Positions 45,637-53,937 of a stretch of DNA of 56,737 nucleotides are shown here, piece by piece. The DNA comes from Eubacteriaceae bacterium (GTDB taxonomy: Bacteria; Bacillota; Clostridia; Lachnospirales; Lachnospiraceae): positions 1-56,737 of the forward strand of contig CAJTCR010000031.1 in the NCBI GenBank assembly GCA_910574915.1, given 5' to 3'. The notes beneath the pieces were generated by a model. That model made no database searches, was not told the DNA's origin, and saw only the letters and a list, made by a program, of their open reading frames with translations. Positions within the stretch are counted from its first letter, which is position 1. The number at the start of each line of letters is the position of its first letter. The translations under genes and the position numbers were made by a program.

Positions 45637-45960
45637 ATGGTTTTTAATACAGGCGCTGCACTTTTAGACGCAATCGTACTCGCGGTAGTATCCAAAGACG
45701 AGGAAGGTACGTACGGATACAAGATTACGCAGGATGTACGCAGGACGATCGAAGTGTCAGAATCCACGTTGTATCCGGTGCTGCGCCGCCTGCAAAAGGA
45801 TGATTGCCTGCAAGTCTATGACAGAGAATGCGGCGGCAGGAACCGCAGATATTATAAACTGACATCCGCAGGCGAAGCACAGCTACGTCTGTACAGCGAT
45901 GAATGGAAGAGTTATTCGAGAAAAATCAGTGCACTGTTTTCGGGAGAGGAGTTAGCATGA
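45637..45960 (+). CDS. PadR family transcriptional regulator
   Basis: 107 aa. The winged helix is clear: YGYKITQDVRRTIEVSESTL, YPVLRRLQKDDCL, then GGRNRRYYKLTSAGEAQL. It starts after GGAGTGATGGC, and its stop overlaps the next ATG (ATGA). PadR upstream of DUF1700, DUF4097 and PspC genes is a recurring Firmicutes arrangement tied to envelope stress. Confidence 0.93.
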   Translation: MVFNTGAALLDAIVLAVVSKDEEGTYGYKITQDVRRTIEVSESTLYPVLRRLQKDDCLQVYDRECGGRNRRYYKLTSAGEAQLRLYSDEWKSYSRKISALFSGEELA

Positions 45961-46775
45961 ACAGAGATTTATTTTTATTTAAGCTGGAGCAGTTATTGTA
46001 TGATATTCCCAAAGAAGAACGGGACGAGGCGATGGACTATTACCGCGGCTATTTTGACGATGCCGGAGCGGAAAACGAGGCGGTTGTGTTGGAAGAGCTA
46101 GAATCGCCGCAGGCAATCGCGGACAGCATCAAAGAAGCACTGCGCAGCACCGGCGATATGTCGGGCGGCTTGAAAAACCCTCCGCAGGTGCGTGACGGCA
46201 GGGAGCAGTCAGCCGGGCAGCGCAGAGGATATAAAAGCATTTTTTCAGGAAGTGATTTTCAAAAGAGCGAGCAAAAGCAGTACCAGGGGACGGATACTGC
46301 CGGACAAGACGAACGGACGGGGGAGCAAAAAGAGGCACAGGGCGCAGCCTACAGGAGGTATGACCAGTACGGCGGCGCTGCAAGCGGCAGAAGGGCATTT
46401 TCTTCGGACAGAAGCGCCAAGTGGATTTTGTTTGTGATCCTTGCGGTATTTACTTCTCCGATCTGGGGGACGGCGCTTTCCGGCGTGCTTGGAGTAGCAG
46501 GCGTAGTGATTGCCGCTGTCGTTGTGCTTGCAGTCTGCTCCGTTGGCTGTGCAGTCGGCGGAATCGTATGTACGATCGCAGCGATTGTCAGGCTGTGTAC
46601 GCTTGCCGTAGTCAGCGGGCTATTGCTTCTTGGAACCGGGATGTTTCTGATTGCGGGCGGCGGAATCAGTATGGTATTGCTGCTGCTGTTGTGCGGCAAG
46701 CTGCTGCCGTGGGCGTTTCGAATGATTTCAGCGTTGTTTGGCAGGGTCCTGCAATGGGGAAGGAGCGCGGTATGA
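45957..46775 (+). CDS. DUF1700 family membrane protein
   Basis: 272 aa. The N-terminal 65 residues are the DUF1700 helical domain (LFKLEQLLYDIPKEERDEAM, YYRGYFDDAGAENE, LESPQAIADSIKEAL). A low-complexity Gln/Gly/Ser-rich linker follows, then about three C-terminal membrane segments (WILFVILAVFTSPIWGTALS and following Val/Ala-rich helices). The ATG overlaps the padR stop, and its own stop overlaps the next start. It probably works with PadR and the DUF4097 protein as a regulated envelope module; the precise role is unknown. Confidence 0.85.
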   Translation: MNRDLFLFKLEQLLYDIPKEERDEAMDYYRGYFDDAGAENEAVVLEELESPQAIADSIKEALRSTGDMSGGLKNPPQVRDGREQSAGQRRGYKSIFSGSDFQKSEQKQYQGTDTAGQDERTGEQKEAQGAAYRRYDQYGGAASGRRAFSSDRSAKWILFVILAVFTSPIWGTALSGVLGVAGVVIAAVVVLAVCSVGCAVGGIVCTIAAIVRLCTLAVVSGLLLLGTGMFLIAGGGISMVLLLLLCGKLLPWAFRMISALFGRVLQWGRSAV

Positions 46776-47743
46776 ACAGATTTATAAAAGGCATTTTGTA
46801 TATTACAGCAGGCTGCATCGGCATCGGCTGTGCGGCGCTGATTATCGGCGTTGTATTAGGCGGAGGCAGCCAGGTATTGGATATGAGCTTTGGGCAGGTT
46901 AAAAATAGAGTCCGCGATTTTGTAATGACCGCAGACAAAGAGGCACATAATCAGATGACAGGGCATCGCAGCGAAGATGCGAGTATGGATCGTGTCATCG
47001 ATAAGGAATATGCCGAGCAATATCAAGACTCGATGTATGAGGATGATTTTAGCGGGGACATGGGGATATTTGCGGCTGACGCGTCCAGTATCGAGAAGCT
47101 GGCAATCGACCTTCGTTATGGCTCTTTATCGATTGAAGAATCAGAGGACAGCAGGGTGGTGGTATCGGTTGACGGGCCCGCGGACGGGGTAGAGGCGTCC
47201 TGCTCGTCCGGCGTGCTTACGATCCAGGATGTACGTACAGGAAAAAAGGCGCGTGAGGATGCCTGCGTCTACCTGCAAATACCGGAAGGGATGCAGCTTT
47301 CCGGTGCAAGCATTCGCGTTGACTCTGGAGCTGTGGATATGGAGGGCAGCTTTTATGCAAAAGAACTGTCTGTAGACGCGGGTGCAGGCGAGATTTCTTT
47401 GATGGATGTGACAGCGGATACGTTTACGGCGTCTGTCGGAGCAGGGACTTTGGATATTTCTGACAGCAGCTTTCAGACGGCGAATTTTAACTGCGGCGTC
47501 GGCACGATGGATATTGATGCGGATATTAAAGGCGACGCGCAGATTGACTGCGGGATGGGAGAGATCTATATGGAGCTTGAAAGGGACATAACAAGCGTCA
47601 ATTATGTGTTAGAATGCGGCGCGGGCAGTATCCAGATCGGAGACAGTACTTACAGCGGGATTGCGAAAAAGAGCCAGTTCAACAACGGTGCCGACGCGAC
47701 GTTTACTGTAAGCTGCGGCATGGGCCAGATCTATATTGACTGA
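46772..47743 (+). CDS. DUF4097 family beta-helix-like surface or membrane protein
   Basis: 323 aa. An N-terminal membrane anchor (ILYITAGCIGIGCAALIIG) is followed by an acidic linker and a repetitive beta-strand domain with recurring short Gly/Asp turns (VDSGAVDMEGSFYAKELSVD, VGAGTLDISDSSF, CGVGTMDIDADIKGD, CGMGEIYMELE, CGAGSIQIGDSTY). That stacked-strand pattern is typical of DUF4097 putative adhesin domains, here with regularly spaced Cys-Gly. It is coupled to the DUF1700 gene by a 4-base overlap. Confidence 0.85.
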   Translation: MNRFIKGILYITAGCIGIGCAALIIGVVLGGGSQVLDMSFGQVKNRVRDFVMTADKEAHNQMTGHRSEDASMDRVIDKEYAEQYQDSMYEDDFSGDMGIFAADASSIEKLAIDLRYGSLSIEESEDSRVVVSVDGPADGVEASCSSGVLTIQDVRTGKKAREDACVYLQIPEGMQLSGASIRVDSGAVDMEGSFYAKELSVDAGAGEISLMDVTADTFTASVGAGTLDISDSSFQTANFNCGVGTMDIDADIKGDAQIDCGMGEIYMELERDITSVNYVLECGAGSIQIGDSTYSGIAKKSQFNNGADATFTVSCGMGQIYID

Positions 47744-47851
47744 TGCAAAGCCACGCGCATAGGATTTGGAAAAACTGCAAATAATACGATAAAAAAGAAG
47801 AACAGTAAAAGAGTGCAAAACAATTACAAATTACAAACGGAGGAAAAATAA

Positions 47852-48037
47852 ATGGAGAAAAGACTCGTAAAATCAAATCAAAACCGGTTCATCTGCGGCG
47901 TATGCGGCGGGATTGCACAGTATTTTAATATTGACCCGACGATTATCAGGCTGATCTGGGTGGCGTTTTGCGTCGCCGGCGGCAGCGGGGTGCTTGCCTA
48001 TGTAATTGCAGCGATTATTATGCCGTCAGAGTATTAA
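47852..48037 (+). CDS. PspC domain protein
   Basis: 61 aa. KRLVKSNQNRFICGVCGGIA and QYFNIDPTIIRLIWVAFCVA are the PspC signature: a short cytoplasmic head and one or two membrane segments, ending IIMPSEY. It follows the PadR-DUF1700-DUF4097 genes by 108 bp and has a GGAGG site. PspC-like proteins take part in membrane stress responses. Confidence 0.94.
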   Translation: MEKRLVKSNQNRFICGVCGGIAQYFNIDPTIIRLIWVAFCVAGGSGVLAYVIAAIIMPSEY

Positions 48038-48064
48038 CAGGCAAATCAAGAGCGAACGTGACAG

Positions 48065-48104
48065 CACCGGATGCGAAGGTACCTTGGCATCCGGTGTTTT
48101 TTTA
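48065..48104 (+). terminator. Terminator of the PadR-PspC operon
   Basis: CACCGGATGC (48065-48074) and GCATCCGGTG (48087-48096) form a perfect 10-bp stem followed by eight T residues. Confidence 0.9.
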
Positions 48105-48213
48105 CGTATTTTGCGCAGATTGTGGTATTGCTTTTCAGGCTTAAAATGTTATAATGAAAAACAGCGCGGTTTTGCGTGTCTGAAAAAACAAAACAACGAA
48201 AGAGACGACAACA

Positions 48214-48942
48214 ATGTACGTGATAGCGCTTTGCGACGATGAAAGAAAAGAATTGGATAAAACGGAACGAATGCTGGCAGCTTATCAAAAAGAGCATTCC
48301 GGCTGCGTCTTTGTAGTACGGCGGTTTGAAAGCGCGTCCGGGCTGTTAGAGGCGGTCAAAGAGGAAGGGTACACGCCGGATTTGCTGCTTTTAGATATTT
48401 ATATGCCGTACCGGACAGGGATGTTTGCGGCACGGCAGCTACGGGAAATGGGAAACGAGGGCAGGATCATCTTTTTAACGACATCCAAAGAACATGCACT
48501 CGATGCGTTTGGTGTCGGCGCGACGCAGTATCTGGTAAAACCGGTTACGGAAAAAGAGCTGTTTCCGGTATTGGAAAAATCGCTTGGCGAGATCGATAAT
48601 AAACGCAGCCGGTATCTGCTGCTTCGCATCGACGGCAAGATACAGCGGGTGGCGCTCGAACAGATCCTGGCGTGCGAGGCGCAGGGAAAGCGCCAGTGCC
48701 TGCATCTTGCCGACGGTTCCCAGGCGATTTTGCGCATGACGATTGCAGAGCTTTCCAAAATGCTCGCAGAGTATGAGGAGTTCGTAAAGGTCGGGGCTTC
48801 TTATATTATTAACCTGGCGCATGTAGACAGCCTGAACTGCCAGGAAGTCTCCCTAGACAGCGGAAAGAGCATCTATTTGCCAAGAGGCGCGTATGCATCC
48901 TTAAGAGAGCGTTATTTCCATTATTATTGCGGGGGGGGGTAA
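48214..48942 (+). CDS. LytTR-type response regulator (orphan)
   Basis: 242 aa. The receiver domain has ALCDDERKELDK and the phosphoacceptor Asp in LLLDIYMPYRTG, with KPVTEKEL later. The LytTR DNA-binding domain (about 135-235) shows RVALEQILACEAQGKRQCLH and VKVGASYIINLAHVDSL. AgrA/VirR-like regulators usually sit next to a sensor kinase, but none follows here. The coding sequence ends in a run of nine G residues (CysGlyGlyGly-stop), so slippage would change only the last few residues. Confidence 0.92.
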   Translation: MYVIALCDDERKELDKTERMLAAYQKEHSGCVFVVRRFESASGLLEAVKEEGYTPDLLLLDIYMPYRTGMFAARQLREMGNEGRIIFLTTSKEHALDAFGVGATQYLVKPVTEKELFPVLEKSLGEIDNKRSRYLLLRIDGKIQRVALEQILACEAQGKRQCLHLADGSQAILRMTIAELSKMLAEYEEFVKVGASYIINLAHVDSLNCQEVSLDSGKSIYLPRGAYASLRERYFHYYCGGG

Positions 48943-49115
48943 ATTGTAGTTAGGTACTAATCTACGCAAAAAGAACAGAAAAGCATACGTATTTGAGAAA
49001 ACACTTGAAAGAATGCTTCATTACGATTAAAATATAGAAACACAGTAGTAAGAAAATACCTGCCTTTGCATCTTGTAAAAGGCAGGTGACACCCAGACAA
49101 AGGAGAAGGAGAGAT

Positions 49116-49274
49116 ATGGTAGAGCATAAGAGCATTCAGGAAATGACCCGCAGAGAGTATTGCAGCTATGTCCAGCGCCACTACAGCAACGATCCACAGT
49201 GGGTGCGGACAAGACTGATTTCGAAATGGGACCAGGAGCATGAAAAAAAGAAAGGTGAGGGGACAGCACAGTGA
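49116..49274 (+). CDS. Small hypothetical protein overlapping hisB (52 aa)
   Basis: MVEHKSIQEMTRREYCSYVQ is followed by a helical, Lys/Glu-rich tail ending HEKKKGEGTAQ. The start has AAGGAGAAGGAGAG upstream. Its stop overlaps the GTG of hisB, so hisB translation is coupled to it. No family recognised. The coupling and ribosome site argue that it is real. Confidence 0.65.
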   Translation: MVEHKSIQEMTRREYCSYVQRHYSNDPQWVRTRLISKWDQEHEKKKGEGTAQ

Positions 49275-49858
49275 TAAGGACAGCCGAGATTAAACGGGAT
49301 ACGAAAGAGACGCAGATTACCGCCCGCCTGTGCCTGGATGGTACAGGAAAAAGCAGGCTGCATACGGGTATCCGTTTTTTTGACCATATGCTGGATGGAT
49401 TTGCCAGGCATGGGCTGTTTGACCTGGAGGTAGACTGCCAGGGGGATCTGGAGGTAGACTGCCACCACAGCATTGAGGATATCGGAATTGTGTTAGGCAG
49501 CGCGATCAAACAGGCGGCAGGGGAAAAAAAAGGCATTCGCCGTTATGGATCCTTTATCCTTCCAATGGATGAGGCGCTTGTACTCTGCGCGCTGGATCTG
49601 TCCGGCAGGCCGTATTTTGTATACGACGCCGCTTTTTGCGGGGAACGCTGCGGGCAGATGGACACACAGATGGCGAGAGAGTTCTTCTATGCCGTCAGCT
49701 ATGCGGCAGGGATGAACCTGCACATAAAGGTACTGTATGGGGAAAATGACCATCATATTATGGAGGCGATGTTTAAAGCGTTTGGCAAGGCGCTGGATCA
49801 GGCAACGAGCCTGGATACGCGCATCAGCGATGTATTATCTACAAAAGGGGTATTGTAA
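49271..49858 (+). CDS. hisB: Imidazoleglycerol-phosphate dehydratase
   Basis: Dehydration step of histidine synthesis, with two manganese ions per site. 195 aa, the monofunctional size. Metal-binding His motifs: FFDHMLDGFARHGLF, DCHHSIEDIGIVLG, and the late GENDHHIMEAMFKAFG. A GTG start overlaps the upstream small gene stop. No other his gene is in the window, so it is separated from the rest of the pathway. Confidence 0.96.
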   Translation: MIRTAEIKRDTKETQITARLCLDGTGKSRLHTGIRFFDHMLDGFARHGLFDLEVDCQGDLEVDCHHSIEDIGIVLGSAIKQAAGEKKGIRRYGSFILPMDEALVLCALDLSGRPYFVYDAAFCGERCGQMDTQMAREFFYAVSYAAGMNLHIKVLYGENDHHIMEAMFKAFGKALDQATSLDTRISDVLSTKGVL

Positions 49859-49870
49859 GAACTTTTCTAA

Positions 49871-49965
49871 CTACACAATATCTTGTAGAATAATAGGTAA
49901 AATTTCATAAAATATACATAGATCTAGTATTTAGCATTGACAATGAACTCTTGTTTGGTTAAAAT
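49871..49965 (+). promoter_or_regulatory. nrdD promoter with candidate NrdR boxes
   Basis: TTGACA (49937-49942), a 17-base spacer and TAAAAT (49960-49965). Upstream, CTACACAATATCTTGTAG (49871-49888) fits the NrdR box pattern (ACAnnATATnTTGT). A weaker palindrome ATACATAGATCTAGTAT lies near 49914-49930, about four helical turns away. NrdR control of nrdD is common. Confidence 0.5.
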
Positions 49966-50016
49966 AACATTCATACAGCAATATGTTTGATTAGGAAATA
50001 AGGAGCAAGGTAAGCT

Positions 50017-52179
50017 ATGAAGATTATTAAACGAAGTGGTTCAGAGATGACATTTAACATCGATAAGATCAGCCAGGCAGTAAGCAGGGCGAATTTAAGT
50101 GTGCCGGAGAGTGCCAGGCTGAATGAGCTGCAAGTCACATTGATTTCAGACAATGTGAGAAAAATCTGCGAGCAGATGGGGCGTGCGCTGAATGTAGAGG
50201 AAATCCAGGATCTTGTAGAAAATGAGATTATGAACCAGCGTGCATTTGACGTTGCCAGAAACTATATTACTTATCGCTATAAACGTGCATTGGTGCGCAA
50301 ATCCAATTCTACGGATGAGCAGATCCTTAGCCTGATTGAATGTAATAATGAGGAAGTAAAGCAGGAAAACTCCAATAAAAATCCGACGGTCAACAGCGTG
50401 CAGCGCGACTATATGGCTGGCGAGGTCAGCAAGGATATTACCAAGCGGTTTTTGCTGCCGGAGGATATTGTTGAGGCGCATGAGGAGGGGATTATCCATT
50501 TCCACGACGCGGATTATTTTGCGCAGCATATGCATAACTGCTGTCTGGTCAATCTGGAGGATATGCTGCAAAACGGTACGGTAATCAGCGAGACGCTGAT
50601 CGAGCCGCCAAAGAGTTTTGCGACCGCATGTAATATCGCGACCCAGAGCATTGCGCAGATCGCAAGCGCACAGTATGGCGGGCAGAGCATTTCCCTGTCG
50701 CATCTTGCCCCGTTTGTGCAGGTCAGCAGAGAAAAGTACCGCAGGAGGGTGCGGGAAGAGTTTGCGGCGGAAGACTTAGAATTAGACGAGATCAAGATTA
50801 ACGAGATTGCGGAAAAAAGAGTGCGTGACGAGATCAAGCAGGGCGTGCAGATGATCCAGTACCAGGTCATCTCCCTGATGACGACAAACGGGCAGGCGCC
50901 GTTTGTAACCGTCTTTATGTATTTAAACGAGGTGGAAGAAGGACAGACGAGAGACGACCTTGCGATCTGCATAGAAGAAATGCTGCACCAGCGGATCAAA
51001 GGCGTAATGAACGAGCAGGGAATCTATATTACGCCTGCATTCCCGAAGCTGATCTATGTGCTGGAGGAAGATAATATCCATGAAGACAGCAAATATTATT
51101 ATCTGACAAAGATCGCGGCGCAGTGTACGGCAAAGCGCATGGTGCCGGATTATATTTCAGAAAAGATGATGAAAAAGTTGAAACAGGGAAACTGCTATAC
51201 ATGCATGGGCTGCCGTTCGTTTCTGACCGTATACAAAGACAGCAATGACAAGTTTAAATTTTACGGAAGATTTAACCAGGGCGTTGTAACGCTCAACCTT
51301 GTAGATATCGCCTGTTCTTCAGGCGGCGATATGGAACAGTTCTGGAAGATTTTTGACGAGCGGCTGGCGCTTTGCAAGCGTGCGTTAATGAGCCGCCACA
51401 ACCGCCTGAAAGGGACGCCGTCTGATGTGGCGCCGATTTTATGGCAGCATGGGGCGCTGGCAAGGCTGAAAAAGGGAGAGACGATTGACTCCCTGCTGTA
51501 CGGCGGCTATTCGACGATATCGCTCGGCTACGCGGGACTGTATGAATGCACAAAATATATGACAGGCAAATCCCATACGGATGCACAGGCAAAGCCGTTT
51601 GCGCTTGCCGTGATGCAGCATATGAACGACGCCTGCACAAGATGGAAGATGGAGGAAAAAATTGACTTTTCCGTCTACGGCACACCGTTAGAGTCTACTA
51701 CGTACAAGTTTTCCAAATGCCTGCAAAAACGGTTTGGCAAGATCAAAGACGTGACAGATAAAAACTATATTACAAACAGCTATCATGTACATGTGTCCGA
51801 AGAGATTGACGCGTTTACAAAGCTGAAATTTGAAGCGGAGTTTCAAAAGCTCTCGCCGGGCGGCGCAATCAGCTATGTGGAAGTGCCGGATATGAAGACG
51901 AACCTGGAAGCCGTCCTGTCTGTGATGCGCTATATTTACGACAATATTATGTACGCGGAGCTGAATACAAAAAGCGACTACTGCCAGGAATGCGGGTATG
52001 ACGGCGAGATTCATATTATCGAGGACAAACATGGCAAGCTGGTGTGGGAATGCCCGCGCTGCGGCAATAAAAACCAAAATAAAATGAACGTCGCAAGGCG
52101 TACCTGCGGCTATATCGGGACACAGTTCTGGAACCAGGGGCGCACCCAGGAGATCCAGGAGCGGGTGCTGCATCTGTAA
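50017..52179 (+). CDS. nrdD: Anaerobic ribonucleoside-triphosphate reductase (class III)
   Basis: 720 aa. It reduces NTPs to dNTPs using a glycyl radical. The N-terminal ATP-cone (about 1-95; MKIIKRSGSEMTFNIDKISQ) is present. Active-site Cys are in CYTCMGCRSFL, a C-terminal zinc site in CQECGYDG and CPRCGNKN, and the radical Gly at about residue 698 in RRTCGYIGTQFWNQGR. The activase nrdG usually lies next to it but is not found downstream. ATG 50017 has an AAGGAGCAAGG site. Confidence 0.97.
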   Translation: MKIIKRSGSEMTFNIDKISQAVSRANLSVPESARLNELQVTLISDNVRKICEQMGRALNVEEIQDLVENEIMNQRAFDVARNYITYRYKRALVRKSNSTDEQILSLIECNNEEVKQENSNKNPTVNSVQRDYMAGEVSKDITKRFLLPEDIVEAHEEGIIHFHDADYFAQHMHNCCLVNLEDMLQNGTVISETLIEPPKSFATACNIATQSIAQIASAQYGGQSISLSHLAPFVQVSREKYRRRVREEFAAEDLELDEIKINEIAEKRVRDEIKQGVQMIQYQVISLMTTNGQAPFVTVFMYLNEVEEGQTRDDLAICIEEMLHQRIKGVMNEQGIYITPAFPKLIYVLEEDNIHEDSKYYYLTKIAAQCTAKRMVPDYISEKMMKKLKQGNCYTCMGCRSFLTVYKDSNDKFKFYGRFNQGVVTLNLVDIACSSGGDMEQFWKIFDERLALCKRALMSRHNRLKGTPSDVAPILWQHGALARLKKGETIDSLLYGGYSTISLGYAGLYECTKYMTGKSHTDAQAKPFALAVMQHMNDACTRWKMEEKIDFSVYGTPLESTTYKFSKCLQKRFGKIKDVTDKNYITNSYHVHVSEEIDAFTKLKFEAEFQKLSPGGAISYVEVPDMKTNLEAVLSVMRYIYDNIMYAELNTKSDYCQECGYDGEIHIIEDKHGKLVWECPRCGNKNQNKMNVARRTCGYIGTQFWNQGRTQEIQERVLHL

Positions 52180-52189
52180 AGAAACATCG

Positions 52190-52231
52190 AAACATAGATA
52201 TCAAAACATAGATATCAAAACATAAATATCA
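52190..52231. repeat. Three tandem copies of a 14-bp unit
   Basis: AAACATAGATATCA occurs at 52190 and 52204, and a variant AAACATAAATATCA at 52218, with partial units on both sides. It lies between nrdD and the terminator. Its role is unknown. Confidence 0.75.
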
Positions 52232-52253
52232 AAACAAAAAGCTGCAGGAAAGT

Positions 52254-52308
52254 AAAACCGGATCCAAAGACTTGATTTGTAAAAAGTCCGTCTTTGGATC
52301 CGGTTTTT
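52254..52308. terminator. Bidirectional terminator between nrdD and the minus-strand gene
   Basis: AAAACCGGATCCAAAGAC (52254-52271) pairs perfectly over 18 bp with GTCTTTGGATCCGGTTTT (52290-52307). Confidence 0.9.
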
Positions 52309-52312
52309 GATA

Positions 52313-52834
52313 TTAATTCTGGTTTTCGTCAGAGCTTGCTTTTTCACCAGCATTTTCTGGGTCGGCGGCTTTTTTGCCGTCATGGGAAAGTGCCGTTAAG
52401 GTGTGGCGCACGACCGTGCCTTTTTTTAAATAACACCAGGAATAGCCATCGACTGCTTCACAAGTATAGATGCCGATAAACGCAGGCGCCTGATCAGGCT
52501 CATTTAAGAGCTGGGTGCCGCGAAGCTGGTACTGCACGCCGTTTTCTGCATAAAAAGCATAGGCTGCATGGAGATAATTGGCTGTATTTTTATCCGTCGT
52601 ACGAAACGTCTCTTCTTTGATCTGGTATTCGGTTGCCATCTCAGAGGATAAGATCTGCGTGCCCTGCATGGTCGTAAAGACATAGAGGGCGGCGGAGCTT
52701 ATTACGCCGAGCAAAACGATAGAGAATATAATCAGGCCGTTTTCCTTTCCGGCAAGAAATTTTCTAAAAAACAGGAAAACCACAAGTAAAAAGGTAATTG
52801 CTGCAATTAACGTGATCCAAGTATAAACGCTCAT
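52313..52834 (-). CDS. Hypothetical membrane-anchored protein (173 aa)
   Basis: Two N-terminal membrane helices (WITLIAAITFLLVVFLFF, LIIFSIVLLGVISSAALYVF) are followed by an extracytoplasmic-looking domain, with HAAYAFYAENGVQYQLRG and CEAVDGYSWCYLKKG (two Cys that could form a disulfide). It ends in a charged, disordered tail (KKAADPENAGEKASSDENQN). Family not recognised. It is monocistronic, convergent with nrdD. Confidence 0.7.
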   Translation of the reverse strand: MSVYTWITLIAAITFLLVVFLFFRKFLAGKENGLIIFSIVLLGVISSAALYVFTTMQGTQILSSEMATEYQIKEETFRTTDKNTANYLHAAYAFYAENGVQYQLRGTQLLNEPDQAPAFIGIYTCEAVDGYSWCYLKKGTVVRHTLTALSHDGKKAADPENAGEKASSDENQN

Positions 52835-52971
52835 AAAGCTGAAACTCCTTTAATTAAGAAATAAGGTATAAAATAAGGCAGGACAGCCCTGATTGATATT
52901 ATAATATATTTTTTGCCAGATGAAAAGGGAAAATTTGTGAAATTTTGGGCAAAAAAACTTGCCGTTTCTTA

Positions 52972-53003
52972 TTGACAAAAAGTTATCATATATGATAACT
53001 TTT
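52972..53003 (+). promoter_or_regulatory. Promoter with 26-bp perfect palindrome before the XRE gene
   Basis: TTGACA at 52972-52977 is followed directly by a perfect 26-bp palindrome (52978-53003; half-site AAAAGTTATCATA) that covers the spacer and the probable -10 region. This is the layout of an autorepressed regulator. Confidence 0.7.
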
Positions 53004-53039
53004 AGATGATGACGAAATTTGTCAAAATAAATCGAGTGA

Positions 53040-53276
53040 TTGGAACAATGGAAAACAATGGATGAGGAAAAGCTGGAACCAAGGCTTGAGGTAATCAGCC
53101 AGATCAAACAGGTGCGCAGGGAGCAGCGGATCACGCAGGAAGTGCTTGCAGAGCGTGCCGGGACGAAAAAATCAAATATATCCAGGCTGGAAAGCGGAAA
53201 ATACAATCCAAGCCTTGATTTTCTTATACGTGTGGCAGCATGTCTGGGAAAACGGATACATATTTGGATGGAATAA
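53040..53276 (+). CDS. XRE family helix-turn-helix protein (HigA-like)
   Basis: 72-78 aa. The helix-turn-helix is VRREQRITQEVLAERAGTKK with SNISRLESGKYNPSLDFLIR following. The ending GKRIHIWME is typical of the antitoxin half of HigBA-type pairs. The start is unclear: TTG 53040 or ATG 53058, neither with a strong ribosome site. No toxin gene is visible upstream or downstream; the next gene encodes a MecA-like adaptor. The protein probably binds the 26-bp palindrome. Confidence 0.8.
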   Translation: MEQWKTMDEEKLEPRLEVISQIKQVRREQRITQEVLAERAGTKKSNISRLESGKYNPSLDFLIRVAACLGKRIHIWME

Positions 53277-53292
53277 TAAGGCAGGAGGGGAA

Positions 53293-53835
53293 ATGGTATT
53301 TTCAGTATTAGACAAACAGACAATTCAATGCGTTATGAGCGAAAAAGAAATTGCAGATTATGGGATGGATAAGCGTACGATCTATCAAAACGACGCGCGC
53401 ACAGCGGATTTTTTCAGGGAGATTATGAATCGGGCGCAGCAGGAAACTGGATTTACAAAAAAAGGGGGCAGCATCGCAGTCCACGCGGCATTTTTAGCAG
53501 ATGAATCGCTGGAGATTACGTTCAGCATAGAGATGGATACATGCCCGCCGGAAATAGAGACAGCCATACTAAAAGCGAAAAGCCTGCATGGAATCATTGA
53601 TTTTTGCGCCAGGGCGCTTTTTACAGACAGCACTTCTTTGTATGCTTATGAAGGCAGTTATTTTTTGCTGGCGGACGTCAGGGATTATAAAATGCGGGAT
53701 ATGGCAGTGCTGTTTTATGCCGCGGACGAATATATGGACGGGATCTGCTATACAAAAAGCATTGCGGCATTTGTAAAGGAGCATGGCAGGTGCATCATTA
53801 AGGGAAATGCGGCTGAGGTTTTGGGCAGTTTGTAA
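53293..53835 (+). CDS. MecA/NegB-like adaptor protein
   Basis: 180 aa, start fixed by GCAGGAGGGG. The N-terminal domain (FSVLDKQTIQCVMSEKEIADYGMD, RTADFFREIMNRAQQETGF) follows the MecA pattern for substrate binding. The C-terminal part (SLYAYEGSYFLLADVRDYKM, ICYTKSIAAFVKEHG) matches the ClpC-binding half. MecA-type proteins hand substrates to the ClpCP protease. It is somewhat shorter than classical MecA. It is downstream of the XRE gene by 16 bp, so the two may be co-regulated. Confidence 0.8.
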   Translation: MVFSVLDKQTIQCVMSEKEIADYGMDKRTIYQNDARTADFFREIMNRAQQETGFTKKGGSIAVHAAFLADESLEITFSIEMDTCPPEIETAILKAKSLHGIIDFCARALFTDSTSLYAYEGSYFLLADVRDYKMRDMAVLFYAADEYMDGICYTKSIAAFVKEHGRCIIKGNAAEVLGSL

Positions 53836-53937
53836 CGTTCCATTTGGGCAGGAAACAAACCTTCTGGGCATTTTTTGCGCTTCCTGGCAGGAAACATGAT
53901 ACGATCTTGCTATCAAAACAAAAGGGAGTGTTTGAAA

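Noticed and set aside
53003..53060. Short frame of 18 codons (MTKFVKINRVIGTMENNG) before the XRE gene as a toxin
   Set aside because: Too short, no ribosome site, and not toxin-like; at most a coupling leader.
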